This document shows positions 12,153 to 23,240 of a stretch of 64,000 nucleotides of DNA, one piece after another. Position numbers and translations under genes: made by a program. Numbering within the stretch: position 1 is the first letter of the stretch; every line of letters starts with the position of its first letter. This stretch comes from Platycnemis pennipes (lineage: Eukaryota > Arthropoda > Insecta > Odonata > Platycnemididae): contig OW121849.1 of NCBI GenBank assembly GCA_933228895.1, positions 42,378,354 through 42,442,353 on the forward strand, read 5' to 3'. The notes under the pieces are model-generated. The model did not search any database and had not been told where the DNA came from. It worked only from the letters and a program-made list of their open reading frames with translations.

Positions 12153-13186
12153 TTCTGCTGTTGCCATCTTTCTGCAGCTTCATCATTGATTTATTTCACA
12201 TTTCCAAAATCTTTACAATGAGGATTGAGAAAACTTAGACAATCGTTGGCGAATGATATGATGGATGACATGAGATCGATTACCAGTATACTTTATACAT
12301 GCAAACCATCAGGCTCATCGAATATATATGCAAACCACATGCATAAGCTGTCTTTTTAAGGTCTTTTATGACGTTATATTTCTCCATGTTGATAACTCTA
12401 GACAAATATCCTTAGAGTTAGCCTGATCGTTCATTTAACCTGACCGCAGATTTCCAAGGTCATAAGCGTTTTAGTAGAAAAAAAGAGCCGGGAAAGTAAA
12501 ATTAATATAGGAATTCATTAAACCATGGGCACTGTAGTAGCTCCAAAGGAGAGAGCGGAATAGCCTCTTAACAGTTCCATTGAACATTTTTAAAAGTACC
12601 TAAAATAGAATGGGCAGTAAAATTTTATCACTTGAAGGAGGAGGTGACTAATATAAAATCCTCTTAACGGATGTGCTTTTGAGAAAGCACGAGGAACATT
12701 TCTCTATTTTATGCCCTTATTTATTGTTTCAAGTTTTGGAAGAAAGGATTTTTTGAAAAAAAAATAGGTCGTAGAATTTTACGGGTTCGCCCTGGTAGCC
12801 AAACGGTGGATTCCAGCCAGCCAACTCCACTTCCTGTCCCTCTAAAATGCTTGCTTCATAACTACGAGTCGGTCCGCATTCTGCAGCTAAGGACGAAATT
12901 TTCGTTCGGTCAGCCAAAAAAAATGAGACTTTCAATGCTTTCAACCGAAATAGACAGCGACCGCCACCCTGCTAAGTAGCTTATTCAACTGAGAGGTACT
13001 ACAAACTTAAGTATTTGGATAGAATAGAATTAAACTCAAATATATTTTACTTTGGAAAATGAAACTATTTTAGCAAACACACGAGGCACAAATAATACAG
13101 AAATAACTAAATATCTTGGAATCATCAACAAAGAAGATGTGCCGCGGAAAATATTGGGATATCGTAGAAAAATTCTAGCCAAATGA
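12153..13186. other. AT-rich intergenic DNA, no gene recognised
   Basis: Apart from a slightly GC-richer patch at 12780-12900, this is ordinary AT-rich sequence. The 71-codon minus frame over that patch shows no motif. No repeat ends were seen. Confidence 0.55.
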
Positions 13187-13448
13187 TCTACATCTACGCG
13201 ATACCCTGCGAGCCTCCGCGAGGGCGTGTGGCAGAGTGTGAAGATCACCCAACAGGCACATTTGACGTGCATACAAGCTACTACATGGAAACACTACATA
13301 AAAGGGTCACATGCAGCTAAATGGTTAGTATCCACTTAGTTGTGAAGGGATTGGTTGTTAATACATATGCATTATACACTATAGACTACAATATTTCATC
13401 TACCTATCTCTTTGCTATGCTGCATATGGTGTTCTCTTATAGTACGTG
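13187..13448 (-). mobile_element. LINE-B 3' UTR fragment, reverse orientation
   Basis: On the minus strand this contains the LINE-B tail, the hairpin (ataccctgcgagcctccgcg...gtgtggcagag) and the UTR with tacatggaaacactacataaaagggtcaca. It ends near the equivalent of the last RT codons (gttctcttatagtacgtgta, 13429-13448). Compared with 14580-14820 it has an extra block around 13280-13310 that is also present at 61975-62010, so these two copies share a subfamily UTR. Confidence 0.8.
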
Positions 13449-14572
13449 TAGTATAGTATAGGTACTCTACCCGTATAGGTATATACGGATATAGTACGAA
13501 TAGTATGATTTAGTCGATTACAATTCGTGAGATATTTCGGTGTTATAAATATTGTGAGTATAGTATATCCGCGTATATGGCTCGATTCGGTCACGACACG
13601 AGATTAGAGAGTACGACTGGCGTAAGGATTGATTACACGTCTTTCTTTCCGCGAACAAAAGGAGATTATTTAGGAAAGGATAATAACCCCATAGTTTTGT
13701 ATAACGTAGGAAGCTCAGGCTAGTGAGAATCTGTGAAGTGCTAAAGATTTCTGATTCATGTTGACCCTATGTATGTCTGATGCAAAAAATATTTCAGTGA
13801 ACCCAAGTAAATGTCGAAAGACAATGAAAAAAAGTCTCTTTCGCATCCATTAATTATTTAGTTGCACGTGTCTGGTGTAACCCTAACTAGCACGTATCTC
13901 TTAGCATGCAGTGACACTTACAACTCAATGCAACAAGTACCTACATATTTTGTGATGAATCACCCCATCTGAAAACTCCCAAGGGCATTTATAAGTAAAA
14001 ATAATAACTCTGGCACTCTAGAAAGTGGCAGTTAAGTGACCAGGAGACTGAGGTTTCAAATTAAACGATGTGAGTATTTAAAAGAAATAATTTCACAAAA
14101 CATGTAGGTATTTTAGATGAGAGCTTTGCGATATCGTGCCAGGAGATCACGAGAAGGAACGCAAGACCAATAACGGAAGAGTGGTCGGACAATTTAACTA
14201 ATTCCAAAAACATTACTAATACTGAATTCCATCATGAAATACGCTTTCGACTGTCAAGATAAGTGAAATAATGTAAAATTAATTTGCATGCAATAATTAG
14301 TGAGAGAAATGTCAAATAAATGCGCTCAGAAAATGCATGCTTAAAATTATCAAAGAACTGATAATACATCAATGCTTTTTGGTATCCCCAGAAAAGGCGT
14401 GCAGGTGCGGAAACCTGTGGAAAAACCGATCACCTGCACGGATGAGAAAAACTGTGATAGAGCTGACAGCACTTATGCAAGGCCGATCACAAATTCTAGC
14501 TAGACAATGCAAAAACATGAGAAAGTATACAGTAGGTACCGGTTATTTGAAAGCATGATCACCACCATTACT
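13449..14572. other. AT-rich intergenic DNA, no gene recognised
   Basis: The stretch at 13440-13570 is rich in short tata/gtata motifs such as gtatagtataggtactctac and ggtatatacggatatag, giving local cryptic repetitiveness. The rest is unremarkable and I see no gene. Confidence 0.5.
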
Positions 14573-17517
14573 TCATCTACATCTACATCTACACGATACC
14601 CTGCAAGCCACCGCGAGGGTGTGTGGCAGGGGGTGAAGGTCACCAAGCATTCACTACTAGCATGCAAGCAAGCAACTAAAGGGTCTCATGCAACTAGATT
14701 GTTAGTATCTATAGCATTTGAGGGGTCAATACATGCATCATGCACTACAGAATACTCTAAAATATTTCCCCTACCTATCCCTTTCCTATGCTGCCTATTC
14801 TGTTCTCTTATAGTACGGGGGAAAAATGCCATTTTGAATCTATCTGTACGACAATCTATCTCTCTAATCTTATTTATCTGGTCGAATCTAGCATAATACG
14901 CTGGTGTTTTCAATATGTGCCTAACATCTTCAGTAAAGCTATCCGATTGAAATTTCTGCAATAGATTAAATCTGAACTTTAATCTACGCTCTGATAATGA
15001 TTCCCACCCTAATTCTTGTATTAATTCTGATACACTACTCAACCTATCGTAACACCTTTTGACGAACCTAGCTGCTCTACGCTGCACACTGTCTAGTTCT
15101 CTCATCAAACCTAATTCATTAGGATCCCATACACTGGCTGCATACTCAAGGTGGGGCCTAACTAGTGAAAAGTAGCATCGCTCTTTTGTCTTCTCATCAC
15201 ATTTCCCAAGTACTCTTTTTATAAATCCTAGCTTTCTCTTCGCTCGGCCGCATATTTCCCTTATGTGTCTTCCCCACGATAAATCTTTAGTGATTGTTAC
15301 ACCTAAATATCTTACGGTTTCAACGTTTTCGATCTTCGTGTTATTAATTCTATAGGATCGCTCTATCGAATTATTCCTCCTCCAAAAATTGATAGCTACA
15401 CACTTTTTAAGGTTGAGTTCTAACTGCCATTTGTCGCACCACTCTTCAATTGCATCTAAATCCTTGCTAAGTGATTTCATGTCCTCTTCGTTTGATATAC
15501 CCCTGTACACCACCGCATCGTCTGCAAAAAGTCTAAGGTTACTACTAACTACGGTACCCAAATCGTTTATGTATAAAAGAAATAGAAGCGGACCTACTAC
15601 GCTACCCTGGGGAACTCCCGATGTGACTTCGATTGTGTCCGACATGATACCATCTATGACAACCCTCTGCTCTCGCCCACTTAAGAATTCTTTTACCCAA
15701 CATACAACGTCTTTATTTATACCAAAACTCTCTAACTTCAAGATTAATTTGTCATGAGGAACTTTATCGAAAGCCTTTTTAAAATCTAAAAATATCGCAT
15801 CAACTTCAGTACTGCTTTCGCCGTGGACTAAAATATCGTGTACGAATAAAGCTAATTGTGTCTCGCAAGATCTACCTTTCCGGAACCCATGCTGGCTGTT
15901 TATGAGTAATCCCTGACTATCCAAATGCCCCATGATCGAACTGACTACTATGTGCTCAAATATCTTACAAGAGATTGACGTGAGTGAAATGGGTCTGTAG
16001 TTACTAGGTTCTTCCCTATCACCGCTTTTAAATATAGGTGTAATGTTAGCTACTTTCCAATCCTTGGGTACTGTGTGGTTCTTTAGTGTTTTATTGAATA
16101 TTATTTCTAGATAGGGGGCTATTTCAGAAGCTAATGTTTTATAAACTCTGGAAGGAATTTGATCGGGACCTGGTGCTTTGTTTTTACTTATGCTTTTTAA
16201 CTGCTGCTCTATTCCGCGACATGAAATGTTTATTTCGGGCATTTGCTCACTGAAAGTGTTCGGCGGTGGTTCCACTGCGTTTTGTGACGATGAGTTGAAT
16301 ACACTTTGGAAGAAGGTGTTTAAAGTGTTGGCTTTTTCTACACTGCTGGTGACTCTGATTCCTTTATCATTTTTAAGTGTGTGCACTGTGGACTTATTTC
16401 CCTGAAGCTCTCTCACATATGACCAAAACGCTTTAGGATTGCTATCTAAATATTCTCCTAACATCTTGCTCTTGAAATGTGATAACGCTTGCCGACATGA
16501 TTTCCTTGCTAATGCTCTCGATTTTTTATAGTTTTGAACTAGCTCATTTTTTTCCTCTACCGATAGACCCCGTCTGGCATTTTTCATCTTAGCGTGGCAT
16601 ACCCTTTGTCGCTTTAGTGATTTCCTAACCTCCGCGTTATACCACCTTGGCTCTGTATTATCACTAATATATTTACTTGGTATGTATTTATGAACTGCGT
16701 TACGGGTGACCTCAAGAAATCCTCTCCACGAATCCTCTGTATTTAATCCTTTGCTTTGTTCGCTGAATACATTAAACGCTTCCCTTAATTCCTCTTTCAT
16801 ACCGTCGTAATTTGCCTTGCCAAATAAGTACACCCTCCTCCTTGGTTTATAATGTCTTTCAACGCCTACAATAAATTTCGCATGCACTATTTTATGGTCA
16901 CTAATTCCTGTGTCTGTAACTGTATTTAGAACTCTCTCGGGTATATTTGTTGCTAATAAGTCTAGAATGTTGTTACCCCTGGTCGGCTCTGTTACTAGCT
17001 GTTGTAGAGAATGTGTCGTAAAGGTGTTCAACAGTGATTCGCAATGTTCCTTATCCTTACCTCCTGCAATGAAACTACACGTATTCCAGTCTATCGAGGG
17101 GAGATTGAAATCTCCGCCTACTATTATTCCTCTATCATTCTTCCCAGAAAGTAATGTGCGTATCTCTGACTCTAGCTCTATTATAGAATTGACGTCTGCG
17201 TCCGGTGGCCTGTAATATGCACCTACATATATCTTTTTTGCGTTACTACTTTTACTTTTAACGGAACACCAAATACTTTCTACATTTCGCTCTGAAATAA
17301 GTTCTCTTCTACTGACATACGGGTCCTTCACAGCTATGAAAACTCCTCCTCCGTTTCTGCTTACTCTATCCTTTCTGTATACTGTAAAACACTTCGGAAA
17401 TACTTCATGATCTGATATGTCCTTCGAAAGCCAGCTTTCTGTACCTACGATTATATCTGCATTAGTACTCTTAATTATACTTAAAATACTTATTAGACAT
17501 TGAGCCCGCATCATCGC
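14573..17517 (-). mobile_element. Near-intact LINE-B non-LTR retrotransposon
   Basis: The best-preserved mobile element in the window, on the minus strand. From its 3' end it has a tail of GATGTA-type repeats (plus-strand catctacatctacatctaca at 14574-14593). Next come the conserved terminal hairpin (14598-14634), a short 3' UTR of about 110 bases and one uninterrupted frame of 942 codons. It is 5' truncated: no ORF1 is present, and the endonuclease domain lacks its usual first motif. The sequence upstream of 17517 is not recognisable as LINE. No target duplication could be matched at the two ends. The absence of stops and frameshifts over 2.8 kb suggests a recent insertion. Confidence 0.93.
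14686..17514 (-). CDS. LINE ORF2 protein: endonuclease plus reverse transcriptase (5' truncated)
   Basis: A retrotransposon ORF2-type protein of 942 residues. The APE-like endonuclease occupies about residues 1-215. It shows the metal-binding Glu in GTESW (E26), GGDFN (133-137) and the catalytic SDH (205-207). The Asn-containing first motif that normally precedes GTESW by about 25 residues is missing. The reverse transcriptase occupies about residues 440-710. Its motifs are KAPGPDQIP, NYRPISL, QHGFRKGRS, LDFKKAFDKVPH (motif A), GVPQGSVVGPLLFLLYINDL (motif B; 633-652) and FADD (663-666, catalytic Asp pair). The C-terminal region has RPHLEYAASVWDP and LDSVQRRAARFVK. These features fit the CR1/Jockey supergroup. 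Its activity would be target-primed reverse transcription in the nucleus. The start used is the first ATG after an in-frame stop. Without the endonuclease N-terminus and ORF1 it is probably not autonomous, although the RT looks complete. Confidence 0.92.
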   Translation of the reverse strand: MMRAQCLISILSIIKSTNADIIVGTESWLSKDISDHEVFPKCFTVYRKDRVSRNGGGVFIAVKDPYVSRRELISERNVESIWCSVKSKSSNAKKIYVGAYYRPPDADVNSIIELESEIRTLLSGKNDRGIIVGGDFNLPSIDWNTCSFIAGGKDKEHCESLLNTFTTHSLQQLVTEPTRGNNILDLLATNIPERVLNTVTDTGISDHKIVHAKFIVGVERHYKPRRRVYLFGKANYDGMKEELREAFNVFSEQSKGLNTEDSWRGFLEVTRNAVHKYIPSKYISDNTEPRWYNAEVRKSLKRQRVCHAKMKNARRGLSVEEKNELVQNYKKSRALARKSCRQALSHFKSKMLGEYLDSNPKAFWSYVRELQGNKSTVHTLKNDKGIRVTSSVEKANTLNTFFQSVFNSSSQNAVEPPPNTFSEQMPEINISCRGIEQQLKSISKNKAPGPDQIPSRVYKTLASEIAPYLEIIFNKTLKNHTVPKDWKVANITPIFKSGDREEPSNYRPISLTSISCKIFEHIVVSSIMGHLDSQGLLINSQHGFRKGRSCETQLALFVHDILVHGESSTEVDAIFLDFKKAFDKVPHDKLILKLESFGINKDVVCWVKEFLSGREQRVVIDGIMSDTIEVTSGVPQGSVVGPLLFLLYINDLGTVVSSNLRLFADDAVVYRGISNEEDMKSLSKDLDAIEEWCDKWQLELNLKKCVAINFWRRNNSIERSYRINNTKIENVETVRYLGVTITKDLSWGRHIREICGRAKRKLGFIKRVLGKCDEKTKERCYFSLVRPHLEYAASVWDPNELGLMRELDSVQRRAARFVKRCYDRLSSVSELIQELGWESLSERRLKFRFNLLQKFQSDSFTEDVRHILKTPAYYARFDQINKIREIDCRTDRFKMAFFPRTIREQNRQHRKGIGRGNILEYSVVHDACIDPSNAIDTNNLVA

Positions 17518-19325
17518 AAATGCTATTCGAACGAAGAAACCGAACTATAGGAGAGATCCAAAGAGTTATGTACTCGTTTTAATGCTCGCAAACCCACAGG
17601 ACACGTCCAAGAGGATGATCTCAGCAAGAATAGAACGCAATTCTTACGTCGGGTTTTCCCCCCCCCGGGTCTCTTCGAAAGAAATTAGGCTATTCGTTAC
17701 TGACAAACTGAACTGAAAGTAAGTTTTGTATCCTAAATGGTCATCAACAACACTTCAGTTGATAGTCTAATTCGAAGCACGTTCCGTATTTGCATGTAAA
17801 TAAGCAGGCAGCGTACGCAAATATGTGTTTTCTAGCTACGGCCTTTCGCATCTTCGCGAAGAAGGAAGCGATTACATTATCATCATCAATCCTAAAGGAA
17901 TATGCTTGAACACACGATTTCTGATCTACTGCATTCGACTCACTGATTACAAGGGAAATGCACCCGCAGTGATTTATAATAGGCATTTTAGGTACGATAA
18001 TCGTTATTACACGAAATATGTTACGGAGTATGAGTTATTGAACGCTGTCCAATCAAAATGATGATTTGCTTACATCACGGACGTCTTAATATAGGGAACC
18101 TTTCAATAGGACGACCAAAGATAATAATTTCATACTTCTCCATTCTTTTTTCAGCCATATGTGTCCATAAAAAAGTAAAATTGCACGGAGATATAGTAAC
18201 CATGGAAAGACCTTGATGTACGAGGACATATCATCAGCATTAGCAGTTATCAAACTGAAGTTCGATTCGATATAGTTCTCATATGATTTCTCTTATGAAC
18301 TACCCTCTATGCATATATGGACCTTCATGCGTTCATATTTATCATAATGATTCTATTTCAGATCTTATATTGTAGTTTATCCCAGTCTTCCTTCCATCAC
18401 TGTCTACAGGAGCTAGTTACTACTTTATTATTGAGTCTCTTACAGTTCACATTGTTTTAAGGAGCAATTTTTGTACTCCACGATCTACAGTATCGGTAAT
18501 ACCCTCTATCCAGATAATCCTTATCTATATTTCGCAACGTCGTCATTTATTTTTTCTCCAATATTCCCTTCAATGGACCTTTTATGGGCTTAACAACATC
18601 ACCATCTGCAAATGATCCTTCTAGTTATATTGGATAGAAATGTAAACCGCTCTCTAAGAATACGTATCTACCTGCTCCTGAACTATTCTTCTACTTAGCT
18701 GCAGTCTTCGCTGGGAATATTAGGAATGCCAAAGCATGTTTATTAATGTTATTTTTTCATTAAACCCCAAAAGCAGCCATTATGACTTTAACCCTATGGT
18801 ATATAACATTATAAAGAATACGGAACACTCACATCAATCCCTAGGGTGATGTGAAAAACCAACTCTGAAGGAATTCGGACCCGTGGCCTATGGCACCTAT
18901 AGGTAGACCTATGGAAGGCGAGTTTTTGCAACAATCACCGCCTCCGATTCATTTCCATGCTTAATTCACTTTTGTAATGCAAATTTGTTAGGAAAACAAA
19001 GTTTCATAGTAGATTTATACTCTATTTACAAAGAAGACCGGATGTTGTTTTCTAACCTGACTTTCCTAAAAATTGGACACACTATTAACTGATTAAATCA
19101 CATATTTAACTGTTCTCCGCTCCACACTATCTGTTTCCGTCTTCAGAGTGCAATGATAAGGACTATTCTGCCCACTCGTCCAGCAAAAACTTCCTCAATT
19201 TAGGGGAAGCCGACAGAAAGATAAAATCATTAGCGCCATTACAATTTGATAGGGATAGAAATTTAGGAAACTATTTCCGACTTCATTTCGCGGAATTTTT
19301 AAATCGATAGGATGTAAGGTGCACG
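17518..19325. other. AT-rich intergenic DNA, no gene recognised
   Basis: A C-run sits at about 17650-17661. The rest is AT-rich with short chance frames only. No LINE, SINE or TIR signature was seen. Confidence 0.5.
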
Positions 19326-19522
19326 CACTACAATTGCACTTACTAAATTTCATTAAAAAGAGCCAGATTTTGCAACTGTGAAGCATCATCAGGTGCTGAT
19401 TATTATTCATGTAACCAGGTGCGACCCATGCTTCGCTGCTGAGCTACAGCATCAACTGCTGATGATGCACAGTAGCGCAACCCGAATCATTTGAATAAAA
19501 TTTAGTAAGTGTAATTATAGTG
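19326..19522. repeat. Foldback element with ~75-nt imperfect arms
   Basis: The left arm (19326-19399) starts cactacaattgcacttacta. It is the imperfect inverted complement of the right arm (about 19447-19522), which ends tagtaagtgtaattatagtg. The outer 20-25 bases and the inner gcatcatcag/ctgatgatgc segments pair best. The spacer of about 45 bases contains gaccatgc-like sequence, cccatgcttcgctgctgagc. There is no ORF. A MITE or foldback element is likely. Confidence 0.65.
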
Positions 19523-19734
19523 GTGTCTCAACCATATTTCCTAGGAATAGGAATGGTTTATGGAACGAAAGTGGGGTGGAGTGATATCCGGCGTTGTTAT
19601 AAGGCTAATCTTAACGAAAGTCGCCAAGGGGTCTACTCTTTTACGTCCCATCTGACGAACAAAAGTACTGTATTTGAAGAGCTCGACACACTGCACTAAA
19701 CTAGAGAACGGTATACGAATGTGAAATCACTATC

Positions 19735-19795
19735 ACAGCCGAGAATAGAACCCGTACCCTCGAGATGAGAGCATGATAGCCACCACACCTACCAT
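19735..19795 (-). mobile_element. tRNA-derived SINE head (SINE-1 family), reverse orientation
   Basis: The minus strand reads ggtgtggtggctatcatgct, then tcgagggtacgggttctatt and ctcggctgtgatag. This matches the head of the SINE at 51021-51347 in order: an A-box region followed by the B box ggttctattct. Only the tRNA-related head is recognisable, and the SINE body is absent. Confidence 0.55.
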
Positions 19796-22461
19796 ATCTT
19801 GTTTAAATGAGGTAGAGAGATGGGGAGAGAGGGGGCAGGGGGATGGGAGATGATCCCAGACTACACTAGGGCCAGGACGAAACCAGTTAACGAATGAAGA
19901 ATGCCGAGCTTCCTGAAATGGCATGCATGCAACGACAGATTCGGGTCCCGAGCGTGCATGGGATATAGTGTCCCTTTTCCTCTCTCTACCACTCCCCGAC
20001 CTTTCCCACTCCAATCCCATCCCCCGTCACCCCAGCAATATGCCTCCGGTAACCAACCCCCCCACCCCACGAGCCCGCCTTCGCGAACAACAAATGGTTT
20101 CTGGGGGGGATCCCCTCCATTAAACTGGACGTGGCCCGAGGTTGCGCATTCTTTCTCATTTGTTTGAGCGCTACGCAACCATTTGTCTCAACAGGGAGGG
20201 ATAAGTGGGGGAAGTGAGGGTTGTGGTCGCAAGAGGGGAGGGGGGAAAGAGAGGAGGGGGGGGGGTAAAGGAGCTACCCCTCTTTGATCTCCACAGGGCG
20301 CAGGAGGATGGCGTCGAAATGCCGTACGCTGTTGCCCCGCGAGAGATGAGCGGGCAATCCTTCGGAGCGGCGTTCGGAGATTCTTATTTATGGCACGCAC
20401 ATTCGTCGCTCCGTCCCCGCGGCCTCGTCTCCTTTTCTTTTCCTTTGCATAAAAGAAAGACGGAGAATCTCGCGGAAATTCCTGGCGCCGGAGGGAGATG
20501 GAGCCGGTCGTGCTCGTTCTCTGGGTAGCGCCGGAGAGTAATGCTTTCCACTCTTCCAAGCCTAATCGGACTTTGTGGGCGAATCTGAGGGCAAGAGGCA
20601 GAGGTAATCACTCAATTCGAGGAGGGATGCACGATATTTGCGGAATAGTGTCGAGAGCCGAGAGCTGATATTGTTCTTTCCTCACAAATCGGGTGTCAAG
20701 ATTGATGAGTGCCGAAGGGTTAAAAATTTTAATGCACGCTAGAGAAGCAAAAACCAAACGGTAACTAACTCTTCATTACCAATACTTGACTGTTTCCTCA
20801 GAGATTACTGATTTTGCTTATTATAGGAATATTTAACCTCGGCTCGTGGTGTTATGTGACATACGACGAGGCAAAAAGATATAAAAAATGTTTTATTTAA
20901 ATTCCATTCTCATTAATACGGTACTATTTCGGATTAACTGTCATCAAGTAAACATTCTTATTATTTATTTCGTGACCAGTGAATTCAAAAATTCATTACA
21001 GCCATTGATAGTACACTCAATGATTGCGAAGATAAATACTTATAAAATACATAAAAATGTTAAGACCTCCATTTTTTGGCAATAGTACACCAAGGATTTT
21101 GTTTTCCGAAAGGCAGCCTTAAAGATATTCATATGGTTAAGGGACACCCTTAAAGGGCCAAAAATATAAACTCCGGAATCTCCGATGCATAACTTGTGAG
21201 GCTGCTCATAGCAGTACCTACATAAATTACAGACTATCTTAGAACGCGCTTCATGTCGCTGGAATTCGACCACTCTAAAAATGCAATCTACAGTTCAGTG
21301 ATATCTCATAAACTTAACTGGGTAGTTATTTAGCTATTGATCTATAAATTAAATAGGCATGGAAAATACAGTGCATCTGAATGTTTTAAATATCAATTGA
21401 AGATTGCAAAAAGTTGTATTACTAAAGGGATTGAGGGTAATATTTTCATCGCAGCATTAAAGTATTTTTAAAAAATTGATAAGTGGGCACTAAAGATCGT
21501 CCGCTTGCTTCAATTGTGAAAAATAAAATTATTTTTTTAGTACCACCCTGATGATAACGATAAGGACTAACTCCAAATTCATAAAACTGCCTTTCGGAAA
21601 AAGTAATGGTAGAATTAGGAAATCATGGGTGCATAAATATTCGTGTATTTTTATGGTGAGAGAGTAACCCCAGAAAAAAAATGTTTTCCCCGATTTCACT
21701 CTACTCATTATTAATCCAGATTCATATTTTACCACAAAATTCCATCGATAATGGCGTCCTCTCAACATACACTGTCCCAAGGTCTTTACCAAGAAAGCAT
21801 ACCAAGCGTCATTACATCATCAGGAAATTGATGTTTCGATGATGTAATTCACTCGATGTAAACGAAGTTGCAAATGTGACGTCACGTAGGTACTAAATCA
21901 AACTTTCTTAGCGCGGAGGGAACGAGGCTTGACACAGCCGGATGCACCCACACAGCTCCAATGGGAATTTGAAGATGGCCTTCGTGGAAAATATTTCACC
22001 CGTTTCACATCTGAAACAAGCCATTGTGAAACTTGTAGCGATGATTTATTGGGAGGTTCTGGTTTCAATCAATGAATCAGAGGGACTACCTGCAATACAC
22101 TTTGCGTACCAAATTCCTTTTGAAACGTTCATGCGTCATGATTGAGCAACTGAACAAGATATAATGTAAATAAGAACGTTTTCTGCTTCTTCAGAGGGAG
22201 TGTTGAGAAAACTCATGGTAAAGTGGGTGCTAATAAGACGGCTGTAGATATTCCTTTTCGGTATCAACGGGTATGTGTTCGACACTCAGGTGAAAAACCC
22301 CCCAAATATACTGCTCATTTAGATTCCGGTAGGCGCAAACATTCTTGATTAATATTCAATATCCGTGATATCAGGTTAAAAACTTTCTATCAATTCAAGC
22401 TGAAAGGAACAGAAGACACTGACCCCTCATTTAGATAAAACTACAGTAGGAAGCAATAAAT
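19796..22461. other. GC-rich island then AT-rich DNA, no gene recognised
   Basis: About 19960-20530 is a GC-rich island. It has a C-rich part (cccccaccccacgagcccgc near 20059), a G-rich run (gagaggaggggggggggt near 20249) and a CpG-rich part. Overlapping frames there on both strands are compositional. From about 20640 on the DNA is AT-rich. A 15-bp perfect inverted repeat (21102-21116 and 21587-21601) and an 11-bp hairpin (21811-21821 with 21838-21848) are the only structures noted. Confidence 0.5.
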
Positions 22462-22510
22462 GATCGTGCAGATGTGGTGGCCTTAGTACTGGCCACTCAT
22501 CCGTTCAGGT
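22462..22510 (+). mobile_element. SINE-1 copy, 5' part (split by a TIR element)
   Basis: gatcgtgcagatgtggtggc, cttagtactggccactcatc aligns with the first 50 bases of the SINE at 51021-51347. It breaks off at caggt, where the TIR element at 22511-23008 begins. The SINE resumes at 23009, again with caggt. Confidence 0.7.
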
Positions 22511-23008
22511 GGGTTATTCTGTAATCTCACCTTTGTAATGACTCTTTGCAGGAAGGCGGGAGATCCGTTTCGTTCTCTTAATGATCGGCTCACGAACGGT
22601 TCGTGAATTGTCGATGCTTCTGTCGGTAGCGCTATCTGTTGCCGATCTAGGTGTGCTGAAGTTCTTCACGTTGTGCAAATTCCAAAAATACAATTTAAAA
22701 TCGTTTGTATCTTTCTCGCTCTTGCTTTTATTCCAACTCCAAGCTTCAAGTGGAAACGATGGTGGCTCCATTTCACGTTCTTTATGAAAATGAGACGGGA
22801 ACTAATGGCAGGCGGAGATAATGAAACGGATCAAAAGTCGAAAGATACGGATCAGAGCGGATGGATCCTCTAAAAGACCAGCACATGACCGGCAGTTCAC
22901 CGCTTGAGATCCGAAGATGGGCACGCCGCCTGGGTGGCGGAGTTTAACTACGAAAAAGTGACATTTCATGACGTATTCTCACTAAAGTGAGATTACAAAA
23001 TAACCCCC
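22511..23008. mobile_element. Non-autonomous TIR DNA transposon inserted in a SINE
   Basis: The left end gggttattctgtaatctcac (22511-22530) is the inverted complement, with one mismatch, of gtgagattacaaaataaccc (22987-23006). The element of about 498 bp interrupts a SINE. caggt is present on both sides (22506-22510 and 23009-23013), compatible with a 5-bp target duplication, although the exact right border among the run of C residues is uncertain. The interior has only short frames and no transposase motif. The superfamily is not assigned. Confidence 0.7.
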
Positions 23009-23240
23009 CAGGTTCCAGCAATGGCATATTTTTCAATGGTGCACTGGTCCCTACTTGATTAATGGATAGAGAGAACATTGATTAGCAACCGATGACCCCT
23101 TATCGTCTTCCGTTAAGAGCAGACAAATGCCGACGACAGAATTCTCTTCACCCTTCCTTCACAACCGAAATCTCTACCTCTTTTCAAATATCCTCCCATC
23201 CTTAATGGCCCAATGGTCTCAGTCCCCCGAAATCTCAAAT
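23009..23240 (+). mobile_element. SINE-1 copy, 3' part
   Basis: Continuation of the SINE interrupted at 22510. It aligns with 51070-51330 through caggttccagcaatggcata (B-box region, decayed), ttcaatggtgcactggtccc, and ttccgttaagagcagacaaa tgccgacgac, on to ctcttcacccttcc. It is diverged, with several small deletions, and lacks a clear 3' terminus. It is older than the copy at 51021. Confidence 0.7.
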
